Below are positions 1 through 12,950 of a stretch of 59,166 bases of DNA, piece after piece. The notes under the pieces were generated by a model that saw only the letters and a list, made by a program, of their open reading frames with translations, made no database searches and was not told where the DNA came from. Both the position numbers and the translations under genes were made by a program. Source of the stretch: Paramacrobiotus metropolitanus (Eukaryota; Tardigrada; Eutardigrada; Parachela; Macrobiotidae); NCBI RefSeq assembly GCF_019649055.1, contig NW_026570529.1, positions 1-59,166 on the forward strand, in the 5' to 3' direction. How positions within the stretch are numbered: position 1 is the first letter of the stretch; every line of letters begins with the position of its first letter.

Positions 1-741
1 AAGCGCCACACCGCTCTTCCAGTGATCTGCTCAAGTCTCTCAACGCGGCGAGCTTGGCGGATAGTCCGGTGGCCTTACGCGATCAGTCACCTCTTCAAGC
101 ACTTCCACGACGACGACACCCGCCACACTCTCGCTACCGTCAAAGACCAAATCCGTGGATGAGTATGATTACCAGCGGGAAATCGACCGAGCCAAAGAGC
201 AGACACCGCCGACCAACAAGCGCACGGCGGCGTTGAATCGGGAAGCCCCAAGCACCGTCCCCGTGCCGCGCGCCGCTCAACCTCCCGGTGACGGATGACG
301 CGTCCACCCCGAAGAAGCTGTGTTTTCAGAATGACGACGCTACAGCGGAAAATAACGATGACGATGCTGTAGAGTTTCTCATTGTGCCGTGAAGAATCGG
401 AAGTTAAGCGGGAAGAAGAAGACAGTCGAGGGTGGTGGTGTTTTCAGTGAAAGCGTCAAGAGGATCCCGAGGATGGGGAACGGTGCGCGACGCCGCCGGT
501 GGAGGCCGGAGATTTCGGACGGGGACTGCGGCGATCGGCGCGCGCCACCACAGCCCATATCAAATCCTTGAAAGAGCCGAGTTTAATGAAGAAGATGCGC
601 CGTCCCGTGGACATCCCGGCGCTGAATCCATCGGCGGAACGGAAGCGGGTGTCGCGCGGCACACGCGGTGGAGTTTCAGTAAAAGTGGCCGCAAATCGGA
701 GAGCCGGCGTCAGCGTGAAAACGGATCTGGTAGGAACATAA
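1..741 (+). CDS. SGO: Shugoshin-like protein, 3' part (frame broken)
   Basis: Shugoshin protects centromeric cohesin, with PP2A, during meiosis and mitosis. The C-terminal reading frame (about 440-741, stop 739-741) contains RRSARATTAHIKSLKEPSL followed by MKKMRRP. This matches the basic shugoshin C-terminal signature (R-S/T-x-R ... EPSL-x-x-K-[LM]-R-R), which binds phosphorylated H2A at centromeres. Upstream, other frames carry acidic and polar stretches (VDEYDYQREIDRAKEQ near 150; TPKKLCFQNDDATAENNDDD near 310-370; EESEVKREEED near 390) that read as one low-complexity protein. At least four frame changes occur in 740 bp, so one-base errors, or decay, are present. The N-terminal coiled coil lies outside the window. 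The family call rests on the C-terminal motif alone. Confidence 0.65.
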
Positions 742-1876
742 TCTCAGGCTGTATGTTTTTTGGTTCAAGATTGGCTTTACGCCGTGGAAATAGTCGACAT
801 TTTTGTCTTTTGAATGCTCTTACCTTTTTTTGTACAGTGGTCTGCGTTGGGTTGGATAATACTTGCACGTTTAGCGTTTTATGGAGTATTCTGTATATTT
901 TATAGTTTAATGATCCGCCGGTATGTTTGGTAATGTGTATTTTTGATATTATGACCGGCATGTAGACCGCAATAAAATTTGATTGCTTTTATTGTGGGAA
1001 ACTTTTTTACAGGACCGGGCTGTAAAACAAATTAGCCGGCATTAGCGTTTGCCGCCGTTTTCCCCGGCTGCAGTCGACTCGCGTTATTTATTATTCTAGT
1101 GGCGTAAATGGTGTTCAGGAGAGATTGCGGGTTGGGTATATATTCAAGTACGGGTTTTATCAGCAATCGGCACAATTGTCAGCCGGCAGCAATGGGGCAT
1201 TGTGATTGTGTTGGGCTGTGCATTAGCTGATAGCGGAGAATTCCCGGCAAGACAAATGACCAGTGGAGCGGATGTGACAGTGAATTAGGGGATGAAATTG
1301 TCTCCGTCCTGTGCTTGAGCAGTTGGAGGATGTGCTGTTTTACGATAATGATCATCAGATGAGAGGGAGAGCGAGAGATGGGGAGTGGAAATGGGAACGA
1401 GATAGACTGGAGTATGTGTAACTGTGTATAGATGTGCAGGGATTCTATCAAAGCTAAACAAAATCAATGGCCAATACGCGCGGATCATCCGGCGTTTTTC
1501 CCCCCGTTTCGTAGATCAGGAACGCGGGCCCAGTGTCAGTGTGTAGTAGACAAGTTGAGAGATTTAAATTTGATTTCGTATCCGCATCCAATTCTCCGGC
1601 TGGTATCTGTTGTATGTACTGTGTATATATATCGGTGCAATGTGGAGTTTATATTAGATGCTGAGGGTAATCACCGAGCTGTCACGCTTGATTGCTGGCA
1701 TGGTGGTATGGGGATTGTGCCGGCTGTTGTAGCGTTTTGCCTCTTAATGCTTTTCCTTGGGAATTTATTTTGATTTTGCTAAAGCAGCTGGTATTAAACC
1801 GTCAACGCGGCGACGTATATGATGTCGTTTATGCGTTCCACGATGGATCCGTAGTCGGAATCCCTGTCCACTGCAG
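742..1876. other. Intergenic region, no gene recognised
   Basis: It holds the probable 3' UTR of the shugoshin-like gene. It may also hold unrecognised 5' exons of the EGF-like gene, because the exon at 1877 opens with a splice acceptor. No open frame here shows a domain. Confidence 0.4.
971..976 (+). terminator. Candidate polyadenylation signal for the shugoshin-like gene
   Basis: A canonical AATAAA lies 230 bp downstream of the shugoshin-like stop codon, in AT-rich sequence followed by GT-rich stretches. This is inferred from the motif and its position only. Confidence 0.35.
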
Positions 1877-4800
1877 TACGCCTGTAAGGTGGTGGCCAAT
1901 GTGTCCTTTGCGTGTATCTACGAGCCGCTGTCCACCCTGCCCACACCCTGCACGCAGACGGTGTGTTTCAATGGAGGATCGTGTATCGCGGCGTTTCCCA
2001 GTAATATCTGTCTGTGTCCGGTGGAGTGGACCGGGATGATTGTTCGGGTAAGTGTCATGGCATTTGTCATGCTGTTATCGATTTCTGGTGTCGGATAATT
2101 GTGTAGTTAAAAAAGCATTTGCTCTGAACGTTGCACACGGGGTTAGGATGGGATGACCTTACTTATATAATTTTCATATTCTCGATAAACGCAAATATGT
2201 TCTGTACGGCAGCTTTTAAAAAACACATACGCATTTAAAATGTTGTTATCGTTATACTGCCTGGAAAGGTGAAAGTAAAGACAGTTTAAAATTTTTCCGT
2301 TATAATTTTTACCGTTAATAAGAAGGTTTAATATCAGCTTTGAACGATGTTTGATAAATATAATAAATAACTCACATGCAATCGAAATTCCATTTCGACG
2401 CCTATTCATTAATTTTATTGCAATTTTTAGTAAATGTTTTTGACTCGGAAAGCTGTCCATGTTCAGAAACCTTTCAACACAGATTAAATATGTACACGCA
2501 AATCTAAATAATTTAAAAACATCATTTTCAGCACATAAACGGCACATGGAAGAAGTGAATACGCAATATAAGGATTGAATTTGCACTGGGACGTATAAAG
2601 TACTTATTTTCTATCTTTTACGCCGTTATGCATGCCGCTTTAGGTTATTAAGATTTGCTTTTTTTTTGAAAGGTTTTCGTGCGGTTTAGAGCTTTCAAAG
2701 TGGAAATCGTTATCTTGCAATTAACGCCAATGAATAGGCGTCGTAATGGAATTTTAATTGCGTGTCTGTCGCCGGTTGATTAATATTAAATGCAGTTATA
2801 CGACAATGCTGGCCGGCTGTACTGCCGCGTCGATAGGCGGGTATTGGTGGGAACGTAATGATTTCGCTAAGCACAGCATATCCAGATGGCAGCTAATCGG
2901 GATTGGCCCATGGCTTATAAATGGGATATTATTTTCCGGGAATCTTTCCCTTATAACTTCCAGACAAGATACTATTGATTTCTTTTGAGGGCTAAAAAAA
3001 TAGTACCCATTCATTTCGTATTCCACTTTAACTTATTAAAGATTCAATGGAAGTTTCTCTGGGAAACGAGTAAAGGGATGAATCGCAGGGATAAGTGGAA
3101 CGCCACAGATGCGCGCCGGTCAGCGCAATTGAAAATGTTAATCAGATTGCGCTGCTACGATATCCATGACATATTGCATGCCGGGGTAACCAGGCGTTTT
3201 TTCTCTACGTAATATTTTAAAATCTTTTTAAAAAATTAAGCGAGAAATTTAGTTGCACATGTTTCATGTTAAGCATCATGTAACTGATTCCCTGAAAGGC
3301 AGCATAGCAGCAGCAGTAAAACTTTATGCTTATTGCACCGAAGCTGAAAAATATACATATCCTCGGATTATTTTAGATAATTTAAACCGTTTTAGGAGTG
3401 CAGTACTTAAGCGTCTGCTTGTACAGCGTCTGCTACGTCTGCGTCTGCTTGAGTTTTTTTATAACGAATTATGACGAAAGAAATCTTGAGTTCTATATAA
3501 CGAATTCTGTGAAAATATCCACTTTGTAAATAATTGCAAATAATTAGCACATAATTATATTATATATGCAGGTTCACAGTACACAACGATTTTAGAATTT
3601 GGACTATGTTGTTATCGCTTGTTATTGTATACAGTAGGTCCGGGCACTAGTTATATTATGTTGCGCATTTAACAAGTAAGCAAATACTGGATATGTAATG
3701 CGTATATCATAAGAGTAATATATGCTGGATAATATCGATCTGTGCAAAAGGTAAATATTACCCAGAATTTTAATGAATTTCAAATCGATTTCGTCTTTGA
3801 CATTTTCTAGCATAAGTAATCCTTCTTTTAAGACATGCACGCATAGGACACTGACGTCTCTAATAAAGGAAAACGCGCAGATTGCCCGCATTACGCGGGG
3901 ATAATAATGTGTTAAGTAGCTCTTAAAAGTCCGGTATCTCATTTCCGGTGCGCGTAATACACGGAAATCAATCCCATCCTCCATAAATTCTCTTATTCCC
4001 GCGGCCTGCTTAAATGCCGGTCATCGGGCGCCGCAGTGCATGCGTCCCTTAAAACGAAATCCAGCATGTTACACAAACATCAATCCAGTAACATCAACAT
4101 ACTCGTACCATGTTTACTCTCATACTCAACTATCTTGGGAAATTGAAAACGCTACAGTTTATAAAACTCATCAGTCTGTGGGTTTTCTGCAAGCCTACAA
4201 CTCACCAGTCTAGCTGCCTGTTTCTCTAGAGAATACGTAGGACGGATATATATTGGGGTTGTATATTTTTGTTTTAATAAACGAGTGTAGTTATGTAAAA
4301 TTGCATACGTTTTATGTACGAGTATAGTTCTATATACCTGTAGTGATACATTTTTTGTAGTTAAAACTTACAAGCACATTTTTTTATATTTACAGTTATA
4401 TATTGTTTCATTTCATTTGTGGTTCTTTATCTCTCATCGCTCATTGGTATATGACTATATGTATATCGTATAGTACGCAATCCCAATACGAACTACACGG
4501 AATACCACCGCGTCCAGCAGCTGCACCATGTGGCCGTGGCCATCGGTGTCCTGGTGACCGCGTTCCTCCTGGCCTTCCTGTTGGTACTGTGCTGTCACTG
4601 TAAATCCTCCCGGCGGTGGACGGTCTTCAAGGAGCAGTGTAAGCATCTCCTGGGACAGCCGCGTTCAACGGATATTGAGCCCATTGTTGACATCAGTTCG
4701 GTGCAGAAGGCCCGCTTATGCCCGGAAGTCGTTTACTTTACGGCGGCGGCCAATCAGGAGGAGACGGCGGGCGCCGGCACGCCGGTGATGCAACAGTCGT

Positions 4801-4907
4801 ATTATGCGGTAGATGAGAGGCCGCCAATTTCCAGTCTGACTGGACGACCGTTAATAACCGGATCGGCTTATGCCGCTGCACATCACATGGAGCATCTGCG
4901 AGTATGA
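1877..4907 (+). CDS. EGF-like domain, single-pass transmembrane protein (5' end not found)
   Basis: Two exons are supported. Exon 1877-2047 follows CTGCAG and ends at GTAAGT. It encodes a cysteine-rich lead-in and an EGF module (CTQTVCFNGGSC, then CLCPVEWTG). Exon 4474-4907 follows TATAG and encodes a short juxtamembrane stretch (NYTEYHRVQQLHH), one hydrophobic helix (VAVAIGVLVTAFLLAFLLVL), a CCHCKSSRRW stop-transfer and a cytoplasmic tail of about 110 residues. In the first exon the sixth EGF cysteine (DDCS) lies one frame over from the rest. That shifted frame also gives the intron phase required by exon 2, so one base seems to be missing near the GGG at about 2034. EGF module, short stalk, then TM is the layout of membrane-tethered EGF ligands. 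The family is not identified, and the signal peptide must lie in an upstream exon. Confidence 0.6.
2048..4473. other. Intron of the EGF-like gene
   Basis: AT-rich intronic sequence of about 2.4 kb. Open frames on both strands lack domains, codon structure or splice context. Apart from the short GCGTCTGCT repeat listed separately, nothing recognisable is present. Confidence 0.5.
3411..3449. repeat. Short tandem GCGTCTGCT repeat
   Basis: GCGTCTGCT occurs at 3411-3419, 3426-3434 and 3441-3449 with a 15-bp period, and the spacers are partly conserved. It is a minisatellite-like patch inside an intron. Confidence 0.6.
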
Positions 4908-6354
4908 ACGCAATTACATACTTAACGGGCGAACCGGCAAAGTTTTCTTGTTGTCTATATTGCACCGTGTGGGCGCCACACGGATGCTTCAATCTGACGA
5001 GAAATTGTTTTTTCTTCAGAATTCAGTATTTCATTCAACTGCTCGCTTCTTTTTGTCCCTGCATATGAACAACGTATTTAACATCCAGTTTGTTGTAAAT
5101 ACTGCATATTAATATTTCGGTTTTATTGTGACCGTATGAAATTAAACAAAAATTAGGTAATTCATTCTCACTTATGTCTTATAATAACTGAAACGCATAC
5201 GTACTTACTGGTTAGAGTATTTTAGATATCCAAACGTTTACGGTGCTTTAAAAGCATGAGTGCAACTGTGCAACATTTTCCAGGGATTCTCAGTCTGCAG
5301 GATTCAGCATGTACAGCAGTGCACAAGTGTACAATAAGCTTGGAAGACACATTACTTACAAGTTATAGATGTAGTTTTACTTATTTGATTTATATTATTA
5401 CAGCTAACCATAAGAAGAAGCTTTATTTTGTGCACCGCGATAATATTATTGCCTGAAGCAGTTGGCCATGGCAAAAACTAAGTTAAGTTTCCAGATTTTC
5501 ATGCATGCTCAAATAATTAGGCGCATATATTAAAACATGATAAAAATATTATATTAACACGAGCACTGTAAAACCACTACCCGACGACCCCACCGGAAGT
5601 ACTTAACGATAACACCGAAAAATGCTTCAATAGTCTGATATCAATGTGTTCACTCACTACACCGGCTCGACTCACTACACCGGCTGGCAGTCTTTTAGGC
5701 CGGCATAGTAAATAGTCGCTGCATTCCGTGCGGCCCGTGTCTGTACGGTGTACCGGGCCACCGCCCACCGGCATACATACCTACTTACGCTATGAATGAC
5801 ATCAGACCGCAGAATGAATTATGAATGAACCATACAAACCGCTGAATGAAGCCGATTGGCTAAAAAGCCGCCAGTTGCCCAGGTATGTACGTATGTACCT
5901 ATCCACCAGAGTTTCAGCCACATTTTATTAACACAGCATCCAATGCAAACCCACATGAGCGCATGGTAATAATCGCCTGCATCTGCGTACCAACCCAGCA
6001 CTGATTCATGTCTTTGTTGTCTGCACTGATACGTGACGGACAGCCTGTGTGGTCGTCGCCCTTGAAAATCAGACCTGATAAAATCGGCTTTCATTCCTGG
6101 ACGAGTGAAAAACGCAGAAGAGCAGATCCAGGCGGTCGCGCGGATGAGTTTGTTCAGTTGCTAATTTTTCATTTTCGGGGCCGGTTCTTTCGCAGCTCCA
6201 CGTTTTCTGGTAACATTTTTGCCCATATTTTGTGGCCTTTTCCTCGGGTGTCGGTTCTTCGGTTAACCAAGGAAATTCTTTCCCATTCTCTCGGTTCTTT
6301 TTCGGTGCAGTTTGTTTTTGTACAATTTTTTGGTTAAGCACACTGCGACAGGAA
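4908..6354. other. Intergenic region with a 16-bp direct repeat
   Basis: No supported gene. ACTCACTACACCGGCT is present twice, at 5652-5667 and 5670-5685, two bases apart. The last few hundred bases are probably promoter and 5' UTR of the Boule-like gene. The opposing open frames there show no domain. Confidence 0.45.
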
Positions 6355-9144
6355 TGGCGTACACTAATAGTCCCAGCTATGTATCGGGAACCGGGCCGAC
6401 CTTCAGTACTATCAGCGACTTGATAAAAAGCTGCTACGGCTAGTGAGGATGCGCCTCTGCGACGTCCTCCTACCGAGGGATTACGCAGCGACCTGCTGAA
6501 CGGACGCAGTGGCAGTCAGAACAGCAGCCTCCTGACTGATCACATGGAGCCGGATGCCATGAAACAGCATGACCGCTCGCTGAACTCCTCGCGCCAGGAA
6601 GCCCGCTCCCGTCCGACGTTTGCGCGCGGCCAACGAGAAGATCCTGGAGATAAAGAATCGCATCTTCGTCGGTGGCCTGAACAAATCGGTAAGATTGTAA
6701 GAACGCTTTTTTACGTGCGCAGTTATTGAGCGACTGCAGTCAACGGTGTAACACGGAAGTTTCCACAAATGACAGTATCATGGATTTGTCATTTTTGTAA
6801 TTTTTATCAGCTTGCCATTTATTTCCGTACTTCACTAAAAATGGAATTTTGGATTAAGTTGGGTTTTATGAATTTATGTTATAATTTACACTTTGTAGAA
6901 TGATATATTGATGGATAGATTTATTGCACAATTTTTCATTTTAAAATTAATGCATTTATCCTTTTTCGTATCAGCTTGACTCTAAAAAATTCAAAAAGGC
7001 GTTATCTGTTTTAAAAAAGTGTTTGATAATAATTTCTCCCGTTCTTCCTGCCGTAGTGGCTGTTTTGAAGAGAAAGGCAGCCACTACCAACTTTGAAAGG
7101 ATTAAAACAAAATTTAAGTTCGCTCCGTATTTTAGGAAAATTGTACGTCTGCGTTTCAAGATTGAGTTGTTGCTCAAGTTGTGCAATGAAATTATCTGCA
7201 CTGTTAAAACTGAAAGAAACTAATTTTTCGATACAAGATATTATTTATTGCATCACTTCCATTTGCTAAAATTAATCGGAGCCATTTTAAAATTTTTACA
7301 ACGAAAAACTAATTTAGTTTTTTTATTGTTTTCCTAGATTAATGAGGATGATCTGCGCGAACTGTTTGGATCATTTGGTGAGATGCTGGAGGTGCAGATC
7401 AAGTTGCGCGGCGATGAAAATGCTCGCGGGTGAGTTTTCTTCTGAACTGTGCAGTGATCGATTCTTATTCGAGAATTTTTCTGGTCGAAATTAGGTATGG
7501 CTTTGTGACGTTCAAGACACCGTCGGACACGGACAAAGCGCTGCGAGCTGTAAGTGCTGCTCTACTCTGACTGCTTCTATGCTCCTTTGTGCCATGGTGA
7601 CTGTATTCTCTTGATCGCTTTGATGTTCGATAGGGTGCTGGGGAATCACTGAGTATTAAAGGTCATAAGCTGGTAGTGCAGCCAGCCTATCGTCGCGTGG
7701 AGAATCATGCAAGAGGTGAGGATACTCGGCAGTCACGTTGGATTTGCTTTTATTCGTTAGCTTGACAGTGCATTAGTAATTAACGATAACTGTAATACTT
7801 TTAAAGATTTTTTTTGTGTTTTACAACGCTCACAAACTGCACGTTGTCGATTATCTTTGTTTTCTGTGAAACCGTAATTCGCGAGATTTAACCTGGTAGT
7901 TAAAATGTTGGAACTTTTACATATTAAATTGTTAAGCCTTTGTGTATTGTAGTGTACCAGCCTTGTGTAGATACGATAATTTCATTTGATGAGAACGACG
8001 GTGATTGGGTAGTTTGTGAACATGTCTTTCATTTGACAGGTCTGAATTCACTATCGCTGAACGGCAATCAGAGTCCGGCTGGTCTGCTCGGTTCATCCAT
8101 GATGATGTGTCCTACCATTGGCTCATTCCCGTCCTATCCGTTCGGTTTTCCCGGTAGCACCCTTCCCGGCACCTATCCGTTCTATCCTTCACCTTACTAT
8201 CCAGTAAGACATCTTTTGTCGGTAGATGTGAGAATATGATCATGCGGCACGGCGGAAATTCATGCCGATAACGGCTGCTTTGTCAACTTGAAAACTGCTT
8301 GTTATGAAGCTGAATATTTTTTGGTTGTTGTACAGGGAGCTGCGGATCCCATGTCGCGCTGGCCGTTGACTTATCCCATGCCGAATTATCCGTGGGGAAT
8401 GCCGATGGGAAATTCCGTATCGATGCCCTGTCCGACTCCCGCATGGAATCCGATGCCACCGTATTTGCCGGCTGATCGTCAGGTGATTGATGGAATATTT
8501 TTGAGTTTAATTCTGACTGGATATTAATGATAAATATATTTTTTAGCATTTCTGAGTGTCTGGTTAATGTACATCGAATTTAGCTACATTTCATTCCCAG
8601 TGATAAACGGAGATCAGCTGTGTGTTATCGGTCAAGTCCATTTGAAATTCATTTGATATTCAAGATGAATTCATTGTTTAAATTTTTTTCCAGCAGATCC
8701 CGACGCGTCCAAGCTCATCTGACCCATCGGAAAACGATCAGTTCTCACCAGCTCCTGCCGGAAGCCCAAATTTTGCTTATCCACCGGCACCTATTATCCA
8801 AGTGGACAGTGTAAGTTCGAAATTGATCATAATGGGAATTTGGAAACAGAGGCTGCTTACATTATAGCGAACTTCCATTAGCGAAATTATTAAATCAATT
8901 GCATGTTAGCAGATTTGAACGTTTTCTAATCGGCTTGCATAGCAGGCGTGAATTTTGACCGATTTTGTAGTAAGCCATCGCAATGGTTCTGTTCTAGTTG
9001 AGCGACGATCCGAGCCTGTTTCATTTAAGCCGACCGCGTGGCGGCAGTGGACTGAAGGGAGACTTTCATGATGCCGATAATTTGGGCCGTATCCTGGGTG
9101 CTCCCAAGTACCACATTTCGCCGGATGCCCGCGCCCGCAAATAA
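6355..9144 (+). CDS. boule: DAZ/Boule-like RNA-binding protein (one RRM)
   Basis: DAZ-family proteins are germline translational activators that bind mRNA through one RRM. Exons: 6355-6688, 7338-7429, 7495-7549, 7634-7715, 8040-8203, 8336-8482, 8694-8810, 8998-9144, all with GT-AG ends and consistent phases after exon 1. The RRM shows RNP2 (NRIFVGGL), RNP1 (RGYGFVTF) and a DAZ/Boule-like end (KLVVQPAYRR). The tail is rich in Pro, Tyr and Met (for example YPMPNYPWGMPMG), as in Boule proteins. It ends SPDARARK with TAA at 9142-9144. The first exon changes frame twice (near 6440 and near 6600), but RNP2 and all later exons are in frame. The start at 6355 (MAYTNSPSY) is the first ATG of the upstream frame. 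Musashi- or hnRNP-type RRMs are the main alternative; the RRM C-terminal end favours Boule. Confidence 0.72.
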
Positions 9145-10318
9145 TGGTTGAAATATGGACGGATGAGTTGATAATTTTGTGTAATTTTTTCGTCAACAGT
9201 GTTTTGCCAAATGTGTACAGTTGTACGGGTCGTCTGTGTTTATGCTTGCATTTCAGTTTTGTTTTTTCTCTGCGCGCGCGGCGGTTGCAAAAGGTTTTAT
9301 AATTTTCTCTTTGAACCGGCTGGTTTCGTGGTTTCTGAGCTGTGTTTTTGTACAGTTTTAGTGTGGTGAAAGAGTCGAAATGTTTTTATTTTTCAGTTTG
9401 ATACGTGGATGTGTGTATGGGTTTCCTTTGGTTTTATCATGTTTGAAACTTCAGTTGGCTTGGGTAAGCCTTTCAAAGATTTTACGTGTGTTAATTTTGT
9501 GAGAAGCATTTGTGCTCAGTCACAGACTCACAGGTGATGGTTTGAGGAGCTGCGTTTTGATAAAGTATTAAAACATTTGAGTTGGATCGGGTGTGTTTTT
9601 CTTGCTATACTTTGCAGTAAACGCAAAGAAGCAGTCGTTTTCCCGAAGCTGCATTACTACTCGTAGTTTTTCACGCTTTAGTGTGGTGCGGTTAGTGGGG
9701 AGCAGTTTCAGAAGAATTTAGTTATGATTACTGTAGAATGAAATTTAAATGCCGTTTGCTCTTACGCATAAAAATTTGATTTTGTTGAACTGTTGGTCTG
9801 TTACCGTGCTTAATGTTTATGAGTTCTCAGATAGATACCTGTTTGATGTTTTTACTATTACTGTAATCAAATTTTGCATTATAATAATCTACATGGTTAA
9901 TGAAAGCAGTATCGCAGTTTGCACTACAGGGACGAAATAACAGCGAGAAATGTTGAAAATAATCGTGAAATTATGAGAATATTAATAAGTATATCGTAAC
10001 AGGGCGAAATTCCCTGTACAGCAAATAGTTTTGCCCGGCAGCCAATCGGTTTGCTCGCTGCGAAAGCCCGCCCACCCATATGGACCAATCGTAAACGTTC
10101 TCCGATTCGTTATTCCACGTCAGGGCAGCTCGTACAGATCCGACGAAGATTTCCCAACCGTTGCTCAATCGCACAGCGTGGGAATACTGCATTGCTTAAC
10201 CTTATTTGTTTTATCTCTGTTTGTTGGGGATTTGTTTTGCCATACGCACTCTTTTCCTTCAGTTAACCCCCAACTACTGCTATTACTTCTTTCCTGTGCT
10301 TGCATGTGACAGGGGAAG
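9145..10318. other. Intergenic region, no gene recognised
   Basis: 3' UTR-like T-rich sequence follows the Boule-like stop and a promoter region precedes the HSF-like gene. Open frames on both strands at 9749-10309 show no domain and lack splice logic. Confidence 0.45.
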
Positions 10319-12950
10319 ATGGTGCGCAGTAGTCAGCCCACGTACAAAGAGAATGCATGGCGGCAGAAGGAGAACATGCATATGAGCCTCGTCAATGCGC
10401 TGGCCAGCCTGGAAGAAGCCAGCCGGCGGACCTTCAATACGCGCATGGAAGAGCTCATCTTCCCGGAGAAGATCTGGCTGATCTGCGAGACCAATCTGCT
10501 GTCGCGTTTCATGACGTGGGGCGATGAGAAGGGCATGGTGATGATTAATCTGGCAGAGTTTGAAGACGGACTCCTCGCCAATTACGGCACCACGCATCTG
10601 TTCAAGGTACCGTACATACAGCGGCAACCCTGGGAAGTTATATTCGCCAGCATAGCAGTAGTTTTCTTTCGGTTCTTGATTATATTTTAGCATGCATTCT
10701 CCACCATGAAAACCAAACTACACGTACACGTATGACAGTAGACTTCTATATAAATATTTAGTCTGAAATTATTTTGGTTTAATTAAACGGTTAAACCAAT
10801 TATCCGTAATTATTGTGGAGACAGCAAACAGTTATTTGTTAAGCTTCCCTTATGAATCATTGTTTGTTCGTGTGCAGTACCGGTAGTTGCATGGCAACAT
10901 AAAGGTTGCACCGCTGACCAGAAACTCGAGATCTTATATTCGTATCAGTCCGTCACCATCTGCACCGTTTTCAAAAGCACAGTCTTTAATGCTTGGCAAC
11001 CGAGATTCAGCCAGGCAACGTTATAACACTGCCTTTATTCTGTATTGGAAGCGTTCGAACTGCTTTGGAAATAAACAATTGATTTTTATACAAAATTTGA
11101 AGATTATTTTTTAACTACTTATTTAGCAGTTAGAACAATACTAATTAATATCAAACAACGCGGTAACTTATTGCCGCTGCTATTTGAAAATACTTATATC
11201 GTTTTAAAGTGCTTTACAGCGCCTCATGAGGCACCAAGAAAACAACCTCAGAATCCTATTAAAGATTATTGCACAATGATATAGGTGTCGTTTTCCGGTT
11301 TTAAGCAAATAATTCTGGCATTTGGTACTTCCCTTTTTCAAGGCACATAATAGTATATAAATTTTTATTCATCGTAAGAAAGTGTCATCGTCACTGCGCT
11401 TGAACTTTTTGTAATACAAAGTAGTAATTTTGATTGATGGCTGCTGCCTATTAAAGATATTTTTTTTCATAGAGTTTAAATTGCTCTGCACTTTCCATGC
11501 GAAAAATCGCCAAACAATTTTGCAGTGCGTTTTCCGCACCGTGATCTACAAGGCTACTTGCACAATTATCGTGGACGTGAGAATACGTAATTCCTTATGT
11601 CCAGAAATTATTGCGGAGACAGTATACGTATTTTGTGTGCCAGAGCATATGCCACAGAAAGTATCAAACTTATTGCAAACATTAATACAAATTGAAGGAA
11701 AATATTGTTAAACAAACAAACCTGATGTAACGAATGAAACATTCGTCTGCGTTTACCAATTAAAGTAGCGAACGGAATGAAAGTAATGGCTTAAAGGTTG
11801 TGTACGGAAGGAAAAGCAGTGTTAAAACGTTACAGGAATTCACCGAGTGTAAAGGTTGTGAGCCGAGTGGCGATTATAATTAACGATAAACTCTTCAGCA
11901 ATTTCGGGCTAATCCCAATGTATTGTATTTAGTCACTATTTAGGGTAAACCATTTTGCCACACAGTACGTGACAGGCTGTTCGACTACTGTAGTACTGGT
12001 GGATTCAGTTTGCATTATGTGCCAGCATTTGCATGTCTTAATTTTTGCTTTTGCAGACAGGCAAGCTGGTGTCGTTCATCCGCCAGTTTAATCTGTATGA
12101 CTTCAAGAAAAAGCGCGATCTGTTCCTGGATCTGGATGGGCAGGGCAATTACGCTTTGGATTGTACTACCATCAGTATCTGCGCTCGGGTGATCAGCAGT
12201 TGTTGGCGCGATGTGCCCGGAAAGTCGTCAAACGTCTACCCTTGAGCGGCAATAGTGTTCGTGTGATGAAAAAAGATTCCGAGTCCGATGAGGAGACTCA
12301 GGAGAGCATTTCCAGTAGCAAGGTGACGATCGGTGTCTGTTTATAATGATTAAAGTTGACGAAATACTGTATTAACTTTTTAGCAGTTGGCAGATGTATC
12401 GGAGTACTGTATGAAGTTACTATGAACGCTTTGAGTTATGCATTCAGCATTACAAAGTCGGTAAAGCAAAACAAATAAGTAAAATCGTCACTGTACTAAA
12501 CACGTATGTACAAGTTTGTACTTTTACAGTGCGTTCATGCTTACATTTTTCAGGGTATAAAATTAATAAAGTTTAAATTACTTACCTGTTACTGGCTACT
12601 GCATGATGCATATTACTTACGTTACGACTTACGACTACTTATAATATTATTGTATGTAAACTTATGGCAGCGCTTACTGCTTGCAGTAACGCACTTACAA
12701 AACATCTCATGGCCAGAAATGCTATACATACTACGGTAGTGATACTACAAAGTGCACATCTGATTTCATAGCGTCATGGGACAACAGTTTTATTATCTTT
12801 CAGGGACGTCGTCGTCGTGTGACGTACAGGCATTCCACAGCCGATGGCCCTTTGAATGTCCCGTCCAAATCCGGCGTCATCAAGCGAATGTCATTGCGTG
12901 GCCAACCGTCGCGCAAAAGGTACAGCCGACAGCATTCCTCTCTTCAATAA
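10319..12950 (+). CDS. HSF-type DNA-binding domain protein (short form)
   Basis: Heat-shock factors bind nGAAn arrays through a winged-helix domain. Exons: 10319-10606, 12057-12322, 12804-12950. The domain starts at FPEKIWLICETNLLSRFMTW and continues across intron 1 (about 1.45 kb) into GKLVSFIRQFNLYDFKKKRD, the HSF recognition helix (FxSFVRQLNxYGF). It then reads YHQYLRSGDQQLLARCARKV, matching FhHpxFxRgxpeLLxxIxRk. The frame breaks once near 12165 (DC to YHQY), and the spliced length is 701 nt, one short of a multiple of 3. The tail is short, with an acidic stretch (ESDEETQESISSS) and a basic end (GRRRRVTYRHS, RKRYSRQH). No hydrophobic heptad (HR-A/B) trimerisation region is visible, so this resembles HSFX/HSFY-like members more than HSF1. 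Total is about 233 residues. Confidence 0.75.

Noticed and set aside
389-961. Several overlapping open frames on both strands
   Set aside because: They are alternative frames of the shugoshin-like 3' exon; only the frame ending at 741 carries the EPSL-MKKMRR motif.
1179-1773. Open frames of 67-113 codons on both strands
   Set aside because: No domain, no matching splice sites and low-complexity composition; treated as intergenic or 5' region.
2143-2586. 147-codon minus-strand frame
   Set aside because: It lies in AT-rich intron sequence and has Ile/Asn/Lys-biased composition with no motif.
3622-3984. 120-codon minus-strand frame
   Set aside because: Intronic, with no recognisable domain or supporting gene structure.
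10283-10693. 136-codon minus-strand frame
   Set aside because: Antisense shadow of the HSF-like first exon, which has a recognisable domain.
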